Shown here: piece by piece, positions 1-11,933 of the stretch
Numbering within the stretch: the stretch's first letter is position 1
How the letters are laid out: each line of letters begins with the position of its first letter
Program-made: the position numbers and the translations under genes
The notes under the pieces: generated by a model
Database searches by the model: none
What the model was told of the DNA's origin: nothing
What the model saw: the letters and a program-made list of their open reading frames with translations, nothing else
Assembly (NCBI GenBank): GCA_030704615.1
Contig: CM060731.1
Location: 66,442,756 to 66,506,755, forward strand
Source: Takakia lepidozioides
Taxonomy: Eukaryota > Streptophyta > Takakiopsida > Takakiales > Takakiaceae
Reading direction: 5' to 3'
DNA length: 64,000 nucleotides

Positions 1-230
1 ATTTTATGCCACACTTATTCTTGATGCATTCCCTGTGTATCCTTAAAGACACCTTCACTCCATTGTGTTTCCTGGAATGCATCCTCATCTTCCATGTATT
101 TGTTTCATTCTTCCTCCATAGACACTATGTTCCTTGTGGAGTCCTTGAAGCACCCTTAAATTCATTTTTTTTCCTGGACTGCACCTTCTTTATCCATGGT
201 ATTGTCTCATGCTTCCTCCATATTCACTGA
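1..230. repeat. Two-copy tandem repeat, about 102-bp period
   Basis: Two diverged copies lie head to tail, at about 39-125 and 141-229. Both run from a TCCTT(A/G)AAG block through TTCCTGGA(A/C)TGCA to CTTCCTCCATA near the end. An open frame spans the block but its composition is repeat-like, so I do not call a gene. The left edge of the window may cut a longer array. Confidence 0.55.
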
Positions 231-379
231 GTCCATCTTAATCCATGCCTAGGAAGTTTCACTTTTTTCCAAATAAGAGAGAAGCACCTAAAATCCAACA
301 CCAACTTTAACTTGCCCATGGGTCCCATTGAACTCAGAAAATTATATTGATGGGGAGGTGGATAGCCTGAACTAGCTGT

Positions 380-1000
380 CTATTTATGCGAGTTCTGAGT
401 CTTCAATCCAGCAGCCCTGGTGTTCTTTGCTGCAGATACTCTTTCAGTCACAGGTACAATGTGTTTTCGCGATTTCTTTCTTGGGGAATGCCCATCATGG
501 TTGTCATTTTCTCCACGTTTGGTAGCCTTTGTAATGACAGGTTGTGGGGACATGGCATCATCCTGAACTCGGGCATCCATTGTATCCACACCATGGTTGG
601 GATCAGACTGGGAATACAGTTCAGTAGAGGTCAAATCATTGAAGGCTTCATCATTTTCCAGGATCAAGTGTTTCTTGGCCATCTTATGTTGGGGTTTACG
701 AGGGGATTGAATGGGACGAACATGTGGTTTTGAAACTGTCTCAATTCCTGCAGAATGTCAATTTTGCTGATGTGGCACAGCTTCCAGTTCATGTTCCAAA
801 GCCTGGTAACTCAGTAGCTTGCAATTTGGAGATGTCACCTCATCCCCCCACAATCAGTAGATTTCTTCGCTGTGGCTACCATCCCAATGCTTGCAATAGA
901 TGGGCTGAGTATGGAGGCCGATCTTGGAGCTCCAATGCGGGGGCGTATCTGAGTAATATCCCGATTACCAGAAAATGAAACTGAAGTGCGTGTTGGGTCT
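380..1000 (-). pseudogene. Degraded coding sequence, family not recognised
   Basis: On the minus strand a 100-codon frame (682 down to 380) begins MAKKHLILENDEAF and ends in a basic tail with PRKKSRKH, which looks like a nuclear localisation signal. Upstream, from about 960 to 683, protein-like sequence such as YCKHWDGSHSEEIY and YQALEHELEAV continues into it but is broken by stops. The look is that of a decayed transposon or gene exon. I recognise no domain. A live short gene starting at the Met at 682 is possible but less likely. Confidence 0.3.
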
Positions 1001-2576
1001 GCTCCCAACCCACAGTAAAACTAGCAACGGTGTCAATAATGGGACTGTACAAGACATGTTAGTGAACATCCGTGGAGTGGGAATGATGTACCCTAGAGGT
1101 CCATGGACTGCATTGTATGGTGTCATTGGCGGCTGAAGGGATCCAAGATAACCCTGAAAAGGCCCACCTAGACCATGAAAAATGCTTGCACAACACAAGC
1201 AAGCAACAAAGGGTCACAATACATCCTACCAGTCATTAATGGGAGTCGACTCTGCCACTTGAGCTCAAGCCTCTTTTGTTCTTTTTGTGATCTGCTCTTG
1301 GAGGACCGGAGCAGACTTGTGGTGTAGATTTTAGAGCTTCTTGTCCTTGTCTGTATGTGTGCAATGGCTGGGGTTTCATTAGTGTTTAGTTTCTGCAGTT
1401 CTAGTATGTTGTATCATGCCCTAGTATCAATTGGTTTATTTTAGTTCATGTAAGCTTGTCCAGATGTTGGACTCTGTACTTACATTAATACTCTATCGCT
1501 GGCTCGTTCAGCCTCCCACATACATAAGGATTCTTCTCCCCACGTCTTAGACAAATCCGATGCATTTTATTTTTTTCAAAGAAAGAGGGAGCTTAGCTTT
1601 TTGATACAATTTCTCTGAGCAACATTTGGAGTCTTGTGCTGTATTCTGATTGTTACCCTACTTTGTCCCATGTTCCTTAGGGGCACCAGTGCACATTAGA
1701 CATAGATTCCTTTGATGTGATGCTGATTTGTTGATCTGGGTTGCTGTATGTGTTGAAGAGGCTCTTTTGCACATTGCTGATTACCAGTTGAGAAAGAACT
1801 TGCTTTGCTTCACAATTTTAAGATCGATATTTATCCAAGCCTTTTCAGGCCTCCACTTTCTTGATTCCAGGTCCTTGTATACGGTGAAGTTAGTGAAAGA
1901 TGATTATCTGCTATGGAGAGTGCATTTGGAAATGATGTCTTGTCAAGTAACCTTTTAGTCCATGTTAGGTAGTGAGCAATGAGACATGGATGTAAATTTC
2001 TATCTTGGCACACCATATCCTGGTCCTTTTGACATATAGTACAACATTACTCATTGGGTTCCTCCTTTGTTTGTGGCTGAACAGTCTGGCTGAGGTTTAA
2101 ATAGTCTTGCACACTTCCTGGAACCTAGTCTTAATCCATCTCAGCTTACAGCAACTCTGAAACTTTCTAGAGGTTTGAATGGGTGTAGAGGAAGAGCCTC
2201 TTGACCAAATATACACTCAATGTCAACGTACCTTAGCTTCTGAAGTTTGGTCCATCTTCATAAAGTGCAGAAGAAACTGGGTGGTGGGGCCATTAATGAT
2301 AAGTGTCAAAAAAGCTACATCCCCTGTGAAAAACACACACTAATGCATTTGGTCCAAGCAACAGCTTTAGAAGGAAAATCTTAGAGCCTCCCCCAATAAT
2401 TACCACATTCTGAAACTTGATACCTATTACAACTTGTCGTTTAGTCATGTCTGGCCAACAGCACCAACCATGTGGTAAATGGTAGTGGGCACCGAAGAAT
2501 GATACACCTTAAAAAAATGAGACAACAGAGTGACCACAAGTGATGTACCCGGGCTTCAGTGAGCTTTGAGATGTGA
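1001..2576. other. No feature seen
   Basis: Short open frames only, none with recognisable protein character; no tRNA, strong repeat or inverted repeat was noticed. Confidence 0.5.
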
Positions 2577-2687
2577 GTGTATTCAAGGGAATCTCTCACC
2601 CCAACTTGCTGCCAATGTCCCCATAATAATCAGCTTTCTAGTTCTAACCTTTCTCAACAAACAAAAGCTGATAATGCAGGACTCAAT

Positions 2688-3221
2688 ATGTATGAAGGCT
2701 ATGAAGCCGCAATCAAACACTATGGAGTGTTACACAAATCACAGCCACTGTCAAAATGTGGTCACGAAGTCCATAGACTACTTACACCATCAGATAAGGA
2801 AAGAGAGAGCAACAGCTCCTCGCAGGCCAGCCCATATCAGCATAGCAGCCTCTTTCCATGTGAGGCCATAGCCAAAGAACTGCAAACCTTCATAGAGAAC
2901 TCCCACCAAGTGCAAGCCAAAGGGCTAGTTAAATTGAGAAGCTCCATGGTTGGCCAAAAGTGTATGAGGGATGACTTTCTGGAGGATGCTGATATCTGCA
3001 AAGCAAAGAAGATCCATGTTGTGTATGAGAAAGGGGAGCACCCACGCCAATCTCTTCTCCAACCAGACTTAGGTGACTGCTCCTCAAATTCAATTCTGGA
3101 TTTGTCTGAAATCAGATCTGTATCCTGCCTCAAAGTCCCCTTGGTTTCTTGCTTTCCAGATAAGATTTTGCCAAACACACAACCTCAGGCTCAGTTTAGT
3201 TCATTGCATTCGTGCCATTGA
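2688..3221 (+). CDS. Unidentified 178-codon open frame
   Basis: The frame is open from about 2577, but its first ATG is at 2688 (MYEGYEAAIKHYG), giving 178 codons to TGA at 3219-3221. The protein is Ser/Gln/Lys-rich with scattered Cys and has no recognisable domain, signal peptide or membrane segment. A donor-like CTG|GTGAGT lies just after the stop, so this might be a decayed exon. Length alone is the evidence; chance openness is a real alternative. Confidence 0.2.
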   Translation: MYEGYEAAIKHYGVLHKSQPLSKCGHEVHRLLTPSDKERESNSSSQASPYQHSSLFPCEAIAKELQTFIENSHQVQAKGLVKLRSSMVGQKCMRDDFLEDADICKAKKIHVVYEKGEHPRQSLLQPDLGDCSSNSILDLSEIRSVSCLKVPLVSCFPDKILPNTQPQAQFSSLHSCH

Positions 3222-3869
3222 ATCTGGTGAGTACTACTGACCAGTTGAAACAGATGGGTACAACAATAGAGCCATGACCATACAATTCCAATTCTACTTC
3301 CAGGGCCAACTCTCACAATTGCATTTGAGGGAGCAGACTGAAAAAGCAGGGTGGAGGCAGCTTTTTAGTCTCCTGAAACCCCTTCCCCATAGGTGGGCAC
3401 CGTGATGTATCATTTCCTAGTCCCCTGCACTAGTATTTGGAACCCCAGACCCCCGTGCTACTGCCCCCCAGCCCTGTTATGCCCACCTGTCATCATCACC
3501 CAGATCCATTTTAATACAGATATCTTGTGAGGAATGTTCCATCTGAAAATGGTAACCAGATTAAACCAACCTTGAGCAGAAACCAAATGTTAACAAACAT
3601 CATTAACTGAAAGGGGGGGCCAGCTGCACATACAGATGGTCCAGCAAATCTGCCTCAAATATCAAATTTCATCACGGGTCCCCACGTTCTTGCTGCCTTT
3701 GAAAGATAAATGTTCCTATTTCAGCCTCCTCTCCCCAATATCTTGTCCCTCTTGCCTTGCAGTAAAGCCAAAAACTACAGCAACCAAATTCCATAGAGCA
3801 GAAACTTGCCTCCTTCAAGAAAGTGAAACACAGCTGCATGCCATGCAAGAAAACACATCTAGGCAAGTG
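3222..3869. other. No feature seen
   Basis: C-rich in part (3430-3480), with a 99-codon frame at 3636-3935 that runs into the tRNA-like remnant and shows no protein family character. Confidence 0.4.
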
Positions 3870-3945
3870 GGGCTGACCCAAGTGGGGCTTGAACCCACTA
3901 TCATGCCCAACCACTTCTGGCATGCATGTGGGTAATGTGCAGGGC
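3870..3945 (-). repeat. tRNA-derived remnant (SINE or tRNA pseudogene)
   Basis: On the minus strand 3898-3882 reads GTGGG-TTCAAGC-CCCAC: a perfect 5-bp T stem with a canonical 7-nt T loop and a B box like GGTTCAAGCCC. The sequence 5' of it (about 3925-3903) resembles an anticodon arm, but the loop is too long, and the D arm and acceptor stem cannot be folded. So this is not a working tRNA. It differs from the SINE family at 26 kb and 44 kb. Confidence 0.4.
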
Positions 3946-3950
3946 AAACT

Positions 3951-3993
3951 GCAAGTTTCATGGCCTACTGCTCACATAGGCCATGGAACTTGC
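3951..3993. repeat. Near-perfect 17-bp stem hairpin
   Basis: Arms 3951-3967 and 3977-3993 (GCAAGTTTCATGGCCTA and TAGGCCATGGAACTTGC) pair with one T/G exception around a 9-nt loop. A C7T5 run follows. It sits between the tRNA-like remnant and the stop codon of the minus-strand transposase pseudogene, so it could be a terminal structure of that element. Confidence 0.7.
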
Positions 3994-4025
3994 CCCCCCT
4001 TTTTGGTTCAAGGTTAGGTGGTCAC

Positions 4026-7000
4026 CTACTCCTCGCCACAATCTAGGGCAGCAATTGCTGCCCTGATTCCATCTTCAGCATAATGTGGCAGATTGTAGAC
4101 TGGATCATTCCCAGCTACCCGATAAGTAGTTGGTAGCATGGGGAACTTGATCGCACGCACAGATTCTGCATGTAAAACGACCACACGGGATTTGCGGAGG
4201 AGAATGTAGGTGTTGTCTCCTGTCCCCCACTTTTGATAGTACTTCCCAGTAACTACCATGTCACTTTCAATGAACCTTGTGCCCCATGTGTCAGTAAATC
4301 CCTTCGTCACTGTGTGAAGAGGTCGGACACAACAGATGATGTAGAAGTCTACGTCTTCGTCGTTGTCTTCCTCTGCATTAACAGCAAAATTATCACCGAT
4401 CTCAATGCATCCGGCAAGGTAATCACCATTGACTCCAAAGTCATCCCATTCCTCATTTGCTGCTTCTTCCATGGCCTTCCGTACATATCGTGTGTTCTTA
4501 GGGTTCAGGAATTCCAGCTCCCAGTCACCAGTCCATGAAATGTTCACACAATCCATTGTGAGTCAATGCAGAAGCAGCAAAAGCATGCCATCATCTTTTT
4601 CATCAATTTGTTAGCATCCCCACTACTTACAGATCTGACCGAATGCAATTGTTGTGTGCCCTTTACAGGGTCGCAGTCGTACTGCGCATGACGCTTTATA
4701 TCACCAACTTTCACCTCCCAAAATACCCGCTTCACCTCTTGTTTCTGCCTTGTGTAAGAAGTCTCTGGCCTTGAAGACAGACGCTCTCTCAAGAATTTCA
4801 CCACATCCTCTGCTGTTTGCAGCTTGGCACCTGAGACATCCAATTGCGCACTACCGAGAAACCTCTTAATGACCGCACCTGCACCATCATGAGGGCCCTT
4901 CCCGTGCCCTGTACCAAAGAATGACCAAAGTAGAACGCATCCTCCTGTCAGATAAGGGTATCTACTTACAAAGTACCAAGGGACTTTGCTCTTAAATTGG
5001 GCAGAGCACCCATCACTCCAAATCTAGTGTTGTCTTGGTCAAAACAAAGTAGCGGTCACGTGCTGCCAATGGAGCTGGAGACAGTGCTGAACAAAATAAC
5101 TGTCATGTGTTTTATCATCTGAAATGAAGAAATGATATTCCATCAAGGTTTCTGAGCCAGGATCATGCAGGTCTGGGTTAGGGTTTTGACGCCATGTGAT
5201 GAGGACCATTATCGTGATTTGATAAGAATACCAATGCATGCTCTGCACCTCATTCTGCACTTCAAAACTGTAGTTTTCAGCGAAGTCCACCACTGAAACT
5301 AACACATCGGCAGGGAAATTCATGAGGCACTCTTTAAATTGTTTGTCCTCCCAGCGTGCTACGAAATTATGACGGACAAAGTATTTGAGTTTAGGCTTCG
5401 AATACCGAATCAACTCATGAGGTGGTGTCCTCTTATAGAGAAGAGACAACTTCTTTCTCTCCTGACCTGTTTTTGTTGTGATAGTTTGCATTGAAAAATG
5501 CTTCCACTCCACGAGAAGGTCTGTAGATTCATCCTCCTCAACAGGGCAAATGGCAAGGTTATCCACACCACAGTTCTCACATTCACCATACATGCAATCT
5601 CGCTTGTGCCATAGTGAATATTGATCCTTTGGGCACACCACTCTTTCCCACATATCAGTAACACGGCTACAGGTTGCTAGAGCACCCACACATGCATCTA
5701 CCTCATCTGGACGGCATATGTCTTCGCATTCACAATCACAACCAGCAGTAGAATGGATACATGCCTTTGTCCGCATGTTATTGAACCCACTCTAAGTTCT
5801 TCCATCTCCACGTGGTAAATACAAGCACACACATTACGCTCTTTCATCCTCTTCACATAGAACGGTTTTAGACGGTCAAAAGCTCGCTTCCCAATGATGT
5901 TGTTAGGATGCGCTCTCTGGAATCTGAGGAAAAAGTCCATCTACACAGCCACTTCACTTATGAGAACATTGAGGGAAATTTACTACAATCAGTATGTACT
6001 TCACAAGAATCCCCATCAATTGCCTTAGTCTATGCATGTCCAGAAACATCCATGCTGGATAGCCATAAGTACTTGTAGTATCTGATTGTTTCCATGACAA
6101 ATCCAGTGACCTCCACATATACTCCTTCAACTCCACATACATCCCTAACAACTCCATAGAAGGTGCCCTCAAGTGGAGTCATGGACAACTAGTCCAGTAA
6201 TAGTCCATATTGTTCAGTAGTATCTTACAGTGAAGTCCATAGAGTCCCCATGGCCTCCACTACATTCCAAAAAACATCCATGAGTCCACATTGATAAGTA
6301 GTAACTTGTAATGAAGTCCAAAGTTCCTCATGGACTTCACTGTACAATCCAGAATACATCATTGACACCAAGGAACTTCATAGAGGCTGCCACAGACATC
6401 CAAAGCAAGGGGCATGGTCCACAAGTCTATTCATGGCAAGGAAACCTGCTCCATTCCACAAAACTCAAAGAATCCTAGTTATGAAATTACCAAAAGAAAA
6501 TTAAGGGAGTAGATACATACCTGAGGCTCCATCAAGTAGTGGGTAGGCTTCACATCATAAACAAATGCTTCCAACCGCTTCCTCGTGACATCCTTTCTAT
6601 TGGGACTGATCCGAGTTTGAGTCGCCCACCAGGAAAGCACCAAATCTTTTGTGGCATCTGAAATATTATTGTCAGTCCTCCTCTTTCTTAAAGACAAAGT
6701 CCATAGAATTTGGCCAGTGGAATCCATAAGCTTACGGCGCTCCATTGCCAGACTAACATTCCGATGATGGATACCCAAAACCTGAGCCTTAGATCGAAAT
6801 GAAGTTCTACCACCCCCACTTACCACTGCATTTAGAAGTGCATGCTTGCTGGCCAAATTAGATGCTGAATTTGCCAGTTTCATCTCAGACAGAGACTTTA
6901 TCAACCCATCAATGACCTCTTGTTGTGCCTCAACAATCTTAGGATCCTGAACATAATCTGGCAACATATGAGAGATTAAAGGGTGTGAAAGGACCTTCTC

Positions 7001-7330
7001 CAAGACAAGTTTCTTACTAGCAGGTCCAGGGAAGATTGTCAAAGTTTTGGAAATGCACTCGGCAATGTCTCGGGCAGCCCTTCTAACCTCCCTTTCGAGC
7101 ACAACTTCCTCCACATTATGATCACCACCGGCCAAGTCACTGCGATTAGGGTTAGTCTCAACTGTCAGCTGTGATTGTTTGCGGGCCTTGTAGTTAGCTT
7201 GATTGCGCCGCTTCCTGTCACTGAAGGAGCGTAATCTCTCCAATTGCAGTGCATGTTCTTTGGCCCTGCCTTTGGGCCCACGTCTGTAAACCCTAGTTGG
7301 CTGCAATGTTGCTCGACATTGGGGAGCCAT
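4026..7330 (-). pseudogene. Two-exon transposase-like gene (DDE/RNase-H-like, HGKGPHDG family), disabled
   Basis: Exon 1 is 7330-6521: Met at 7330 (MAPQCRATL), 270 codons, an early run of basic residues (RDRKRRNQ-like), then donor CAG|GTATGT. Exon 2 is 5940-4026, after acceptor GTGTAG. It carries a Cys/His cluster (CACIYH, then CDCECEDIC, CVGALATC), VDFAENYSF (first Asp), WSDGCSAQFKSKVPWYF (second Asp) and GTGHGKGPHDGAGAVIKRF. This order is known to me from a transposon-encoded family in animals and plants; assignment to a DDE/RNase-H fold is inference. Lesions: a 1-nt frame change near 5786, TGA at 5039-5041, TAG at 5024-5026, and another frame change near 4560 (CIDSQW to DCVNISW). The C-terminal part (4556-4026) is open to TAG at 4026-4028. 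The intron (5941-6520) holds nothing recognisable. Copy is dead, but the damage is recent enough to read through. Confidence 0.75.
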
Positions 7331-7758
7331 AAGCAACCCAAAATCGCTGAACCTGCACGTGAAGCACATACACAACATTAGGGCAATTCATCGTAAAAGA
7401 GGAAAGAACGCACGAATACGCAGAACCTATACAATACTAGTCTCCCAAATCCCAACTCCTAATGCTCGGTCTGGGCCTTATGCTCGTCTCTGGAATATCG
7501 GGCCAGTAGCCGCACTGGCCACAACATGTGAGTGCTTCCGTCAACCATGTGTGGAAATATCCATGTTGTTCTCTTGACTAAAAAGCCTGCAATCAAACAA
7601 CTTCATCACATTAGAAGAGGTTTGAACTCATCGTGGCATGAGAAACAAGAAGATTTCTATGATAGAATCCAAGCCAAAAAAACAAGTCGACAGCACCTGC
7701 ACTCCATGAAGAGGACCCTCTTGGAGAATCCACCAGCCACCTAGGTGTAAGTACGTTC

Positions 7759-8199
7759 TTAGGTCTCTCCTTCACCCCTCCTCACACACAATGTCCAATC
7801 GTCAAATGTGGAGGACATCATCTCTATAAAGAAAGGCAAAATTTTCATTCCCCATGGATGTATGGCTTCTGGAACCTTGTACAAAAGCAAATCGCCATCT
7901 TGGGGCCCATCAATGCAGAACCATGGAAGGGGCTCTACTACAAACTGTGGCTTTGGCCGGAAAGGCGCATTTGAAGCATTCCCACACATACTCAAGTCTG
8001 ACAACTCAAAGCATATCACTTCAAGCTCTATGTCATCGGCACTGAAATAGTCGTCATGGCTTTCGTGAATCAACATAACGCAGAAACTCACCCAAACTAT
8101 CTTTCCTTGTATACGATTCACACTGGAAGCTAGACGATGCAAGCACGAGGTGAGAGAGACAGCATGTGAGAGACAACAGCACGACGATGTGCGTTTCAT
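7759..8199 (-). CDS. Unidentified 146-codon frame upstream of the transposase-like gene
   Basis: Starts at ATG 8199 (MKRTSSCCCLSH) and ends at TGA 7759. The middle (ESHDDYFSADDIELEVICFELSD) and the end (WFCIDGPQDGDLLLYKVP, EAIHPWGMKILPF) look like real protein rather than chance sequence. It lies 430 bp 5' of the transposase-like exon 1 on the same strand, so it may be a companion ORF or 5' exon of that element. No domain recognised. The 7331-7758 gap holds nothing else that I can name. Confidence 0.4.
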   Translation of the reverse strand: MKRTSSCCCLSHAVSLTSCLHRLASSVNRIQGKIVWVSFCVMLIHESHDDYFSADDIELEVICFELSDLSMCGNASNAPFRPKPQFVVEPLPWFCIDGPQDGDLLLYKVPEAIHPWGMKILPFFIEMMSSTFDDWTLCVRRGEGET

Positions 8200-8753
8200 C
8201 TCCCGCTCAAAAACTAGGAATATTTCTGAAAATTAATTAAAATTATTGAATTTGAAGAAACCGACACGTCACCTGATATGGGAGTATGGACCAATCGGAT
8301 TTTTGACTCGGATTTGTCCATTTCTTAACGAGCCATTGTAGAGAATTGTTTCTTACACCCTTTTAGTAAAGAAAAGCACCCCAAAACATTAAAATAGAAT
8401 ACACTATGGACTTTTCAAAAAATCGCTCTTTTTGGGACATATATTAGTCCATATGGCACAAATGACAACTGATATTGTTATTCTAAATTGAAATCTAGAA
8501 TGTTCTCTAAATTGGCCCCCTTACCTTAGAATTTCAAAGCAATACACCAAAGGCACATGCCCATATGCCGAGTCCACGTATTTCCATTTGCAGCGGTAAC
8601 AGTCCATAGTGGTCGTGTTCAAAAGTCCATAGCTCTTCGAAATTTTATTGGATTGACAATTGGACAGCTGATATAGGTAGATATTGAAGTTAGGAATCTA
8701 GCATGGAAACGTTTTATCAACATTATTGAGTGCACTCAAAGCAATTCATGATA
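8200..8753. other. No feature seen; AT-rich
   Basis: AT-rich spacer with no open frame of note. It lies between two minus-strand transposon-derived genes and could contain the promoter side of the 4-8 kb element, but no motif supports that. Confidence 0.4.
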
Positions 8754-9723
8754 TCATGCATGACAGTCACTAAAAATTGTGCCGGTAACGCAGTTTTTGG
8801 TCCACCTTAGCGTGCATCTACCCCCTAAGTGATCGATTACAATATTCAAGTCAGTCATCCACTTGAGAACAATAACATTATCTCGAGTTTCAAGCAATGT
8901 GTTAAACTGGGTGAAAATATCACCAGTGAATGCGGTTGTTGCATCCACATACATCCTATGCACATCAGCCTTACATATCTTCACGGCAGCCACGAAATCG
9001 CAGACGAACACTTCTGTGAGTTGTGCGAACTTGACCAGAGAATGTACACACTCCAGCAATGGCACAAAGCAGCAAAGGGACAACATAACCTCAACATCAC
9101 ATAGCAGCTCAAGGTTTTTAAAAGCAACTACCTCGTTGCGTGAATCATCATACATCTTCATAAGCGGAGGCCTGTACTCGGCCAGCACCCTCTTTGCTGG
9201 GCTAAGCATTGAAATCCATCGAGTTTTGACGTTGCGTAGAATTTTGTTACCTTTTGTTTCCATGATCTCAACTAATTTGCAGAGTTTAACATGTCTCTTT
9301 GGGGATTTGCAAAATTATCCATACAAACCTTGCAAGAGCATCTCTAGCCTGTGCACGGCAACTATATCTGACAAGGCCTGAACTGCAAGATTTGTGCGAT
9401 GCAAGATTTGAAGACTTTTGGATCTGCACTGTCATTCCGTTTTACATGCCCTGAAATGTAGCAACCCCGTCAGCTCCAAATGATACAAGTCTGGTAGGGC
9501 TATCAGCACTGCTCACACCACCCCCGATGTGTAGAGCGTTCATAACAACATGAGTTAGGTTGCCTGCATTGCTGCCATCAACAACACGCTCCACTCTTAC
9601 GCCTACGCATGAGAAAGAAATGAGGCGGTGGTGCATTGCCTTGAGCTTTGGCGCCACTATGTTGGTGACGTATTTTGCCACGCAACCTAAGTTGTCGCCA
9701 AAACAACTTAGGTGACAAGACAT
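8754..9723 (-). pseudogene. hAT-like transposase fragment (DUF4371 type)
   Basis: Minus strand from 9723: SCHLSCFGDNLGCVAKYV..., then RLVSFGADGVATFQG, a hallmark of DUF4371/hAT-like proteins whose catalytic segment reads FGADG. After a stop near 9442 the homology resumes in another frame with HRTNLAVQALSD and LLQGLYG, followed by a second stop. It then continues in the 9263-8754 frame with METKGNKILRNVKTRWISML and AKRVLAEYRP. At least two lesions make it a pseudogene. It lacks the N-terminal zinc finger and the C-terminal dimerisation region. It directly abuts the chromovirus remnant at about 9725-9752, so one truncated the other. Confidence 0.75.
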
Positions 9724-9752
9724 TTTGGTAGTGTTCGACGTGGATATCTAAT

Positions 9753-11131
9753 ACAAACCGGGACGGGACAATGTGGTGGCCGATGCTTTAAGTAAAAAGC
9801 AGCAGCTCATGTTGGTGTACAGGGGCGAGACGACGCTCCAAAGGAACATCCGGAAGGCTTATCGAAAGGATGAGATGGCGAAGTCCGTGATGCAGGACTT
9901 GAGAATGGGGGTTAAATCGCAGTTCCACTTGCACAATTGGCTGCTCAGGTACAAACAAAAGTGCCTCTACGTGCCGAAGGGAGGGATCAAGGATAGTCTC
10001 TTGAGAGAATGCAATGATGGCCCGTTTGCGGGCCACGGCGGAGCCAAACACACCGCGACACTCTTGAAAAAAGAGTATTTCAGGCCCAAACTGAGGGAGG
10101 AGGCCGATGAGTATGTCAAGACATGCACCTCATGCCAACAAAACCGGAGCGAGTACAAAAAGCAAGCGGGGCTGTTACAACCCTTGTCGATTCCAGAAGG
10201 GTCTTGGGAAAGTGTCTCGATGGATTTCATGATTGCTATGCCGCTGTCAAAAGGATTCGATGCAATCATGGTGGTGGTGGATAGGTTCAGTAAAATGGGT
10301 CATTTCATCCCCACCAAGGAGACGGCAATGGCGTAGGAGATGGGGCGACTTTATTTCGCCCATGTCTTCAAGAATCATGGACTCCCGAAGGATATTGTCT
10401 CGGACCACGATCCAAAGTTTACAAGTAAATTTTGGAGGGCGCTTTGGAAGAAATGGGGACGAGGCTCAAGATGAGCACCGCCTTCTGACCTACGACGGAC
10501 GGCCAAATGGAAAGAGTGAATTCCGTGGTGAAGCAGATCTTGCGGAATTATGTGTCGGCAGACCAATCAGACTGGGTGGAGCACTTGGATGCGACAGAGT
10601 TCTGTTATAATAACACAAAACACTCCGCAACGGGAGTTTCCCCTTTCGTATTGGTCTATGGAAAAGCACCTTTGGTGCCGACAAGTTGGGCCGCCCAGGA
10701 CGTTGAGGAACCGACAGCAGCAACGGCGCTGAAAGAACGCGAGCGTTTGTTGAAGCTTGCAAAGTACAACATTGCCAAAGCTAGGAAACGGTATGAACGG
10801 CAGACAAATCAGAAGCGGAGGGAAGTTAAGTTTGAGGCAGGCACGGAGGTCTGGTTGAACATTAAGAATTTTCAAAGATGAAGCGCGTTCGAATCGGCAT
10901 CAAGTGTTGCGTCCGCCACCTGTGCTGTTGGATCATGAAAATGAACCTGCGTACGAGGTGGAGGCAGTGCTTAAGTCGAGGAGGTTCAAAAATCGAGAAA
11001 CGGAGTATCTCGTGAAATGGAAGGGCTATCATCAAGTGGAGGCAACTTGGGTGCGTGCCTCAAAAATGGGAAACGCATCCGAGGCTGTTGCAGCTCTCGA
11101 AGGGCAACCTCAAAAGCGGAAGAAGCATTGA
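9753..11131 (+). pseudogene. Ty3/gypsy chromovirus pol, 3' part: RNase H end, integrase, chromodomain
   Basis: Begins in the RNase H tail (YKPGRDNVVADALSKK, about 9753). Next is the integrase H-H-C-C zinc module (HGGAKHTATLL and CTSCQQNRSEY, about 10035-10150) and the catalytic core start VSMDFMIAMPL. The core continues past TAG at 10334-10336 (VFKNHGLPKDIVSDHDPKF). A 1-nt frame change lies near 10451 and TGA at 10486-10488, then MERVNSVVKQILRNY and WVEHLDATEFCYN follow. The frame ends at 10881, some 40 residues appear to be missing, and a chromodomain follows in another frame (YEVEAVLKSRRF, EYLVKWKGY, WVRASKMGNASEAV) to TGA 11129-11131. Chromodomains define chromoviruses and direct integration to modified chromatin. 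Reverse transcriptase and gag are absent, lost at the junction with the hAT-like fragment. Both nonsense codons sit where a C-to-T change of CAG or CGA would produce them. Confidence 0.85.
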
Positions 11132-11933
11132 TGGGGACATCAACCCTGGATCGTGGGGGAGGAAATGCATGCTTAGCCCGGCTTAGCTAGCTCAGGAATT
11201 CGATTGCAAAAACTTGTGTTGTACAAATTTTGTTATAAATGAAATGGTTTCCAAATGTTGTGCATCCTATTTTGTTTGGAATGGTGATGCATGGTATGGT
11301 TGGCTAGTGTGTAGAATGCATGCTAGCTTACAAAAGTGGGAGAGGTAAATTGGATTAATCGTGTGTTTGCGTAGTGCCGAAATCGGGTGACTCCCATCCA
11401 AGGGGCAAGGAAACTTGGGCCTTCTTTGGGAGTTCACGTGCTAGTGCGCACCTGGTGCGTGCGCGTACTATAACTGCGCTACCGAGGGGGTTGTCTTGTA
11501 GTGCGGATTAACGCGGAAGCTACGTGATTCCGTTCACGTACAATTGTAGTGATTGGGACGCACGGTTGGTTCAAGGTTATCTTCCTAGTCAAAAAAAGGT
11601 TCAAGGTGATGCCAAAAGCGACATCATGAGCGATCGCAAGCAATGTTGTTGCAGTAAGGCGATTCGATCCTCAGGGAGGATCGTCCCTTGGCCTTGAAGT
11701 GGACCAAGAAGAGTGCACTGGGTGGAGCTTGAGAGGCTCCACCCTTAGCCGAGACTTGGAGGAAGTCGGCCGAACTAGGTGGAGAGTAGAGTCAAGTGGG
11801 GGTTTGGTTCTCTGCCATGGGACGCCATGGTATGGAAACAAACTCCTTGATGTGGGACGCCACAACTTGGATGTTAGTTTCTACAAAATGGACAAGTCGA
11901 TGAGGACATCGATTCCCTGTTGGTAGGGGTGTG
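11132..11933 (+). other. Probable 3' untranslated internal region of the chromovirus
   Basis: No coding sequence. A purine run GGGGGAGGAAA at about 11155-11165 is polypurine-tract-like and is followed by TG, an alternative LTR start. A perfect hairpin lies at 11665-11683 (CGATCCTC, 3-nt loop, GAGGATCG). Assignment to the element rests only on position between the chromodomain and the LTR-like block. Confidence 0.4.

Noticed and set aside
3636-3935. 99-codon plus-strand frame
   Set aside because: Overlaps the tRNA-like remnant and has no homology or coding character.
9753-11131. Endogenous plant pararetrovirus
   Set aside because: The chromodomain and integrase identify a Ty3 chromovirus; pararetroviruses lack integrase, and no movement protein is seen.
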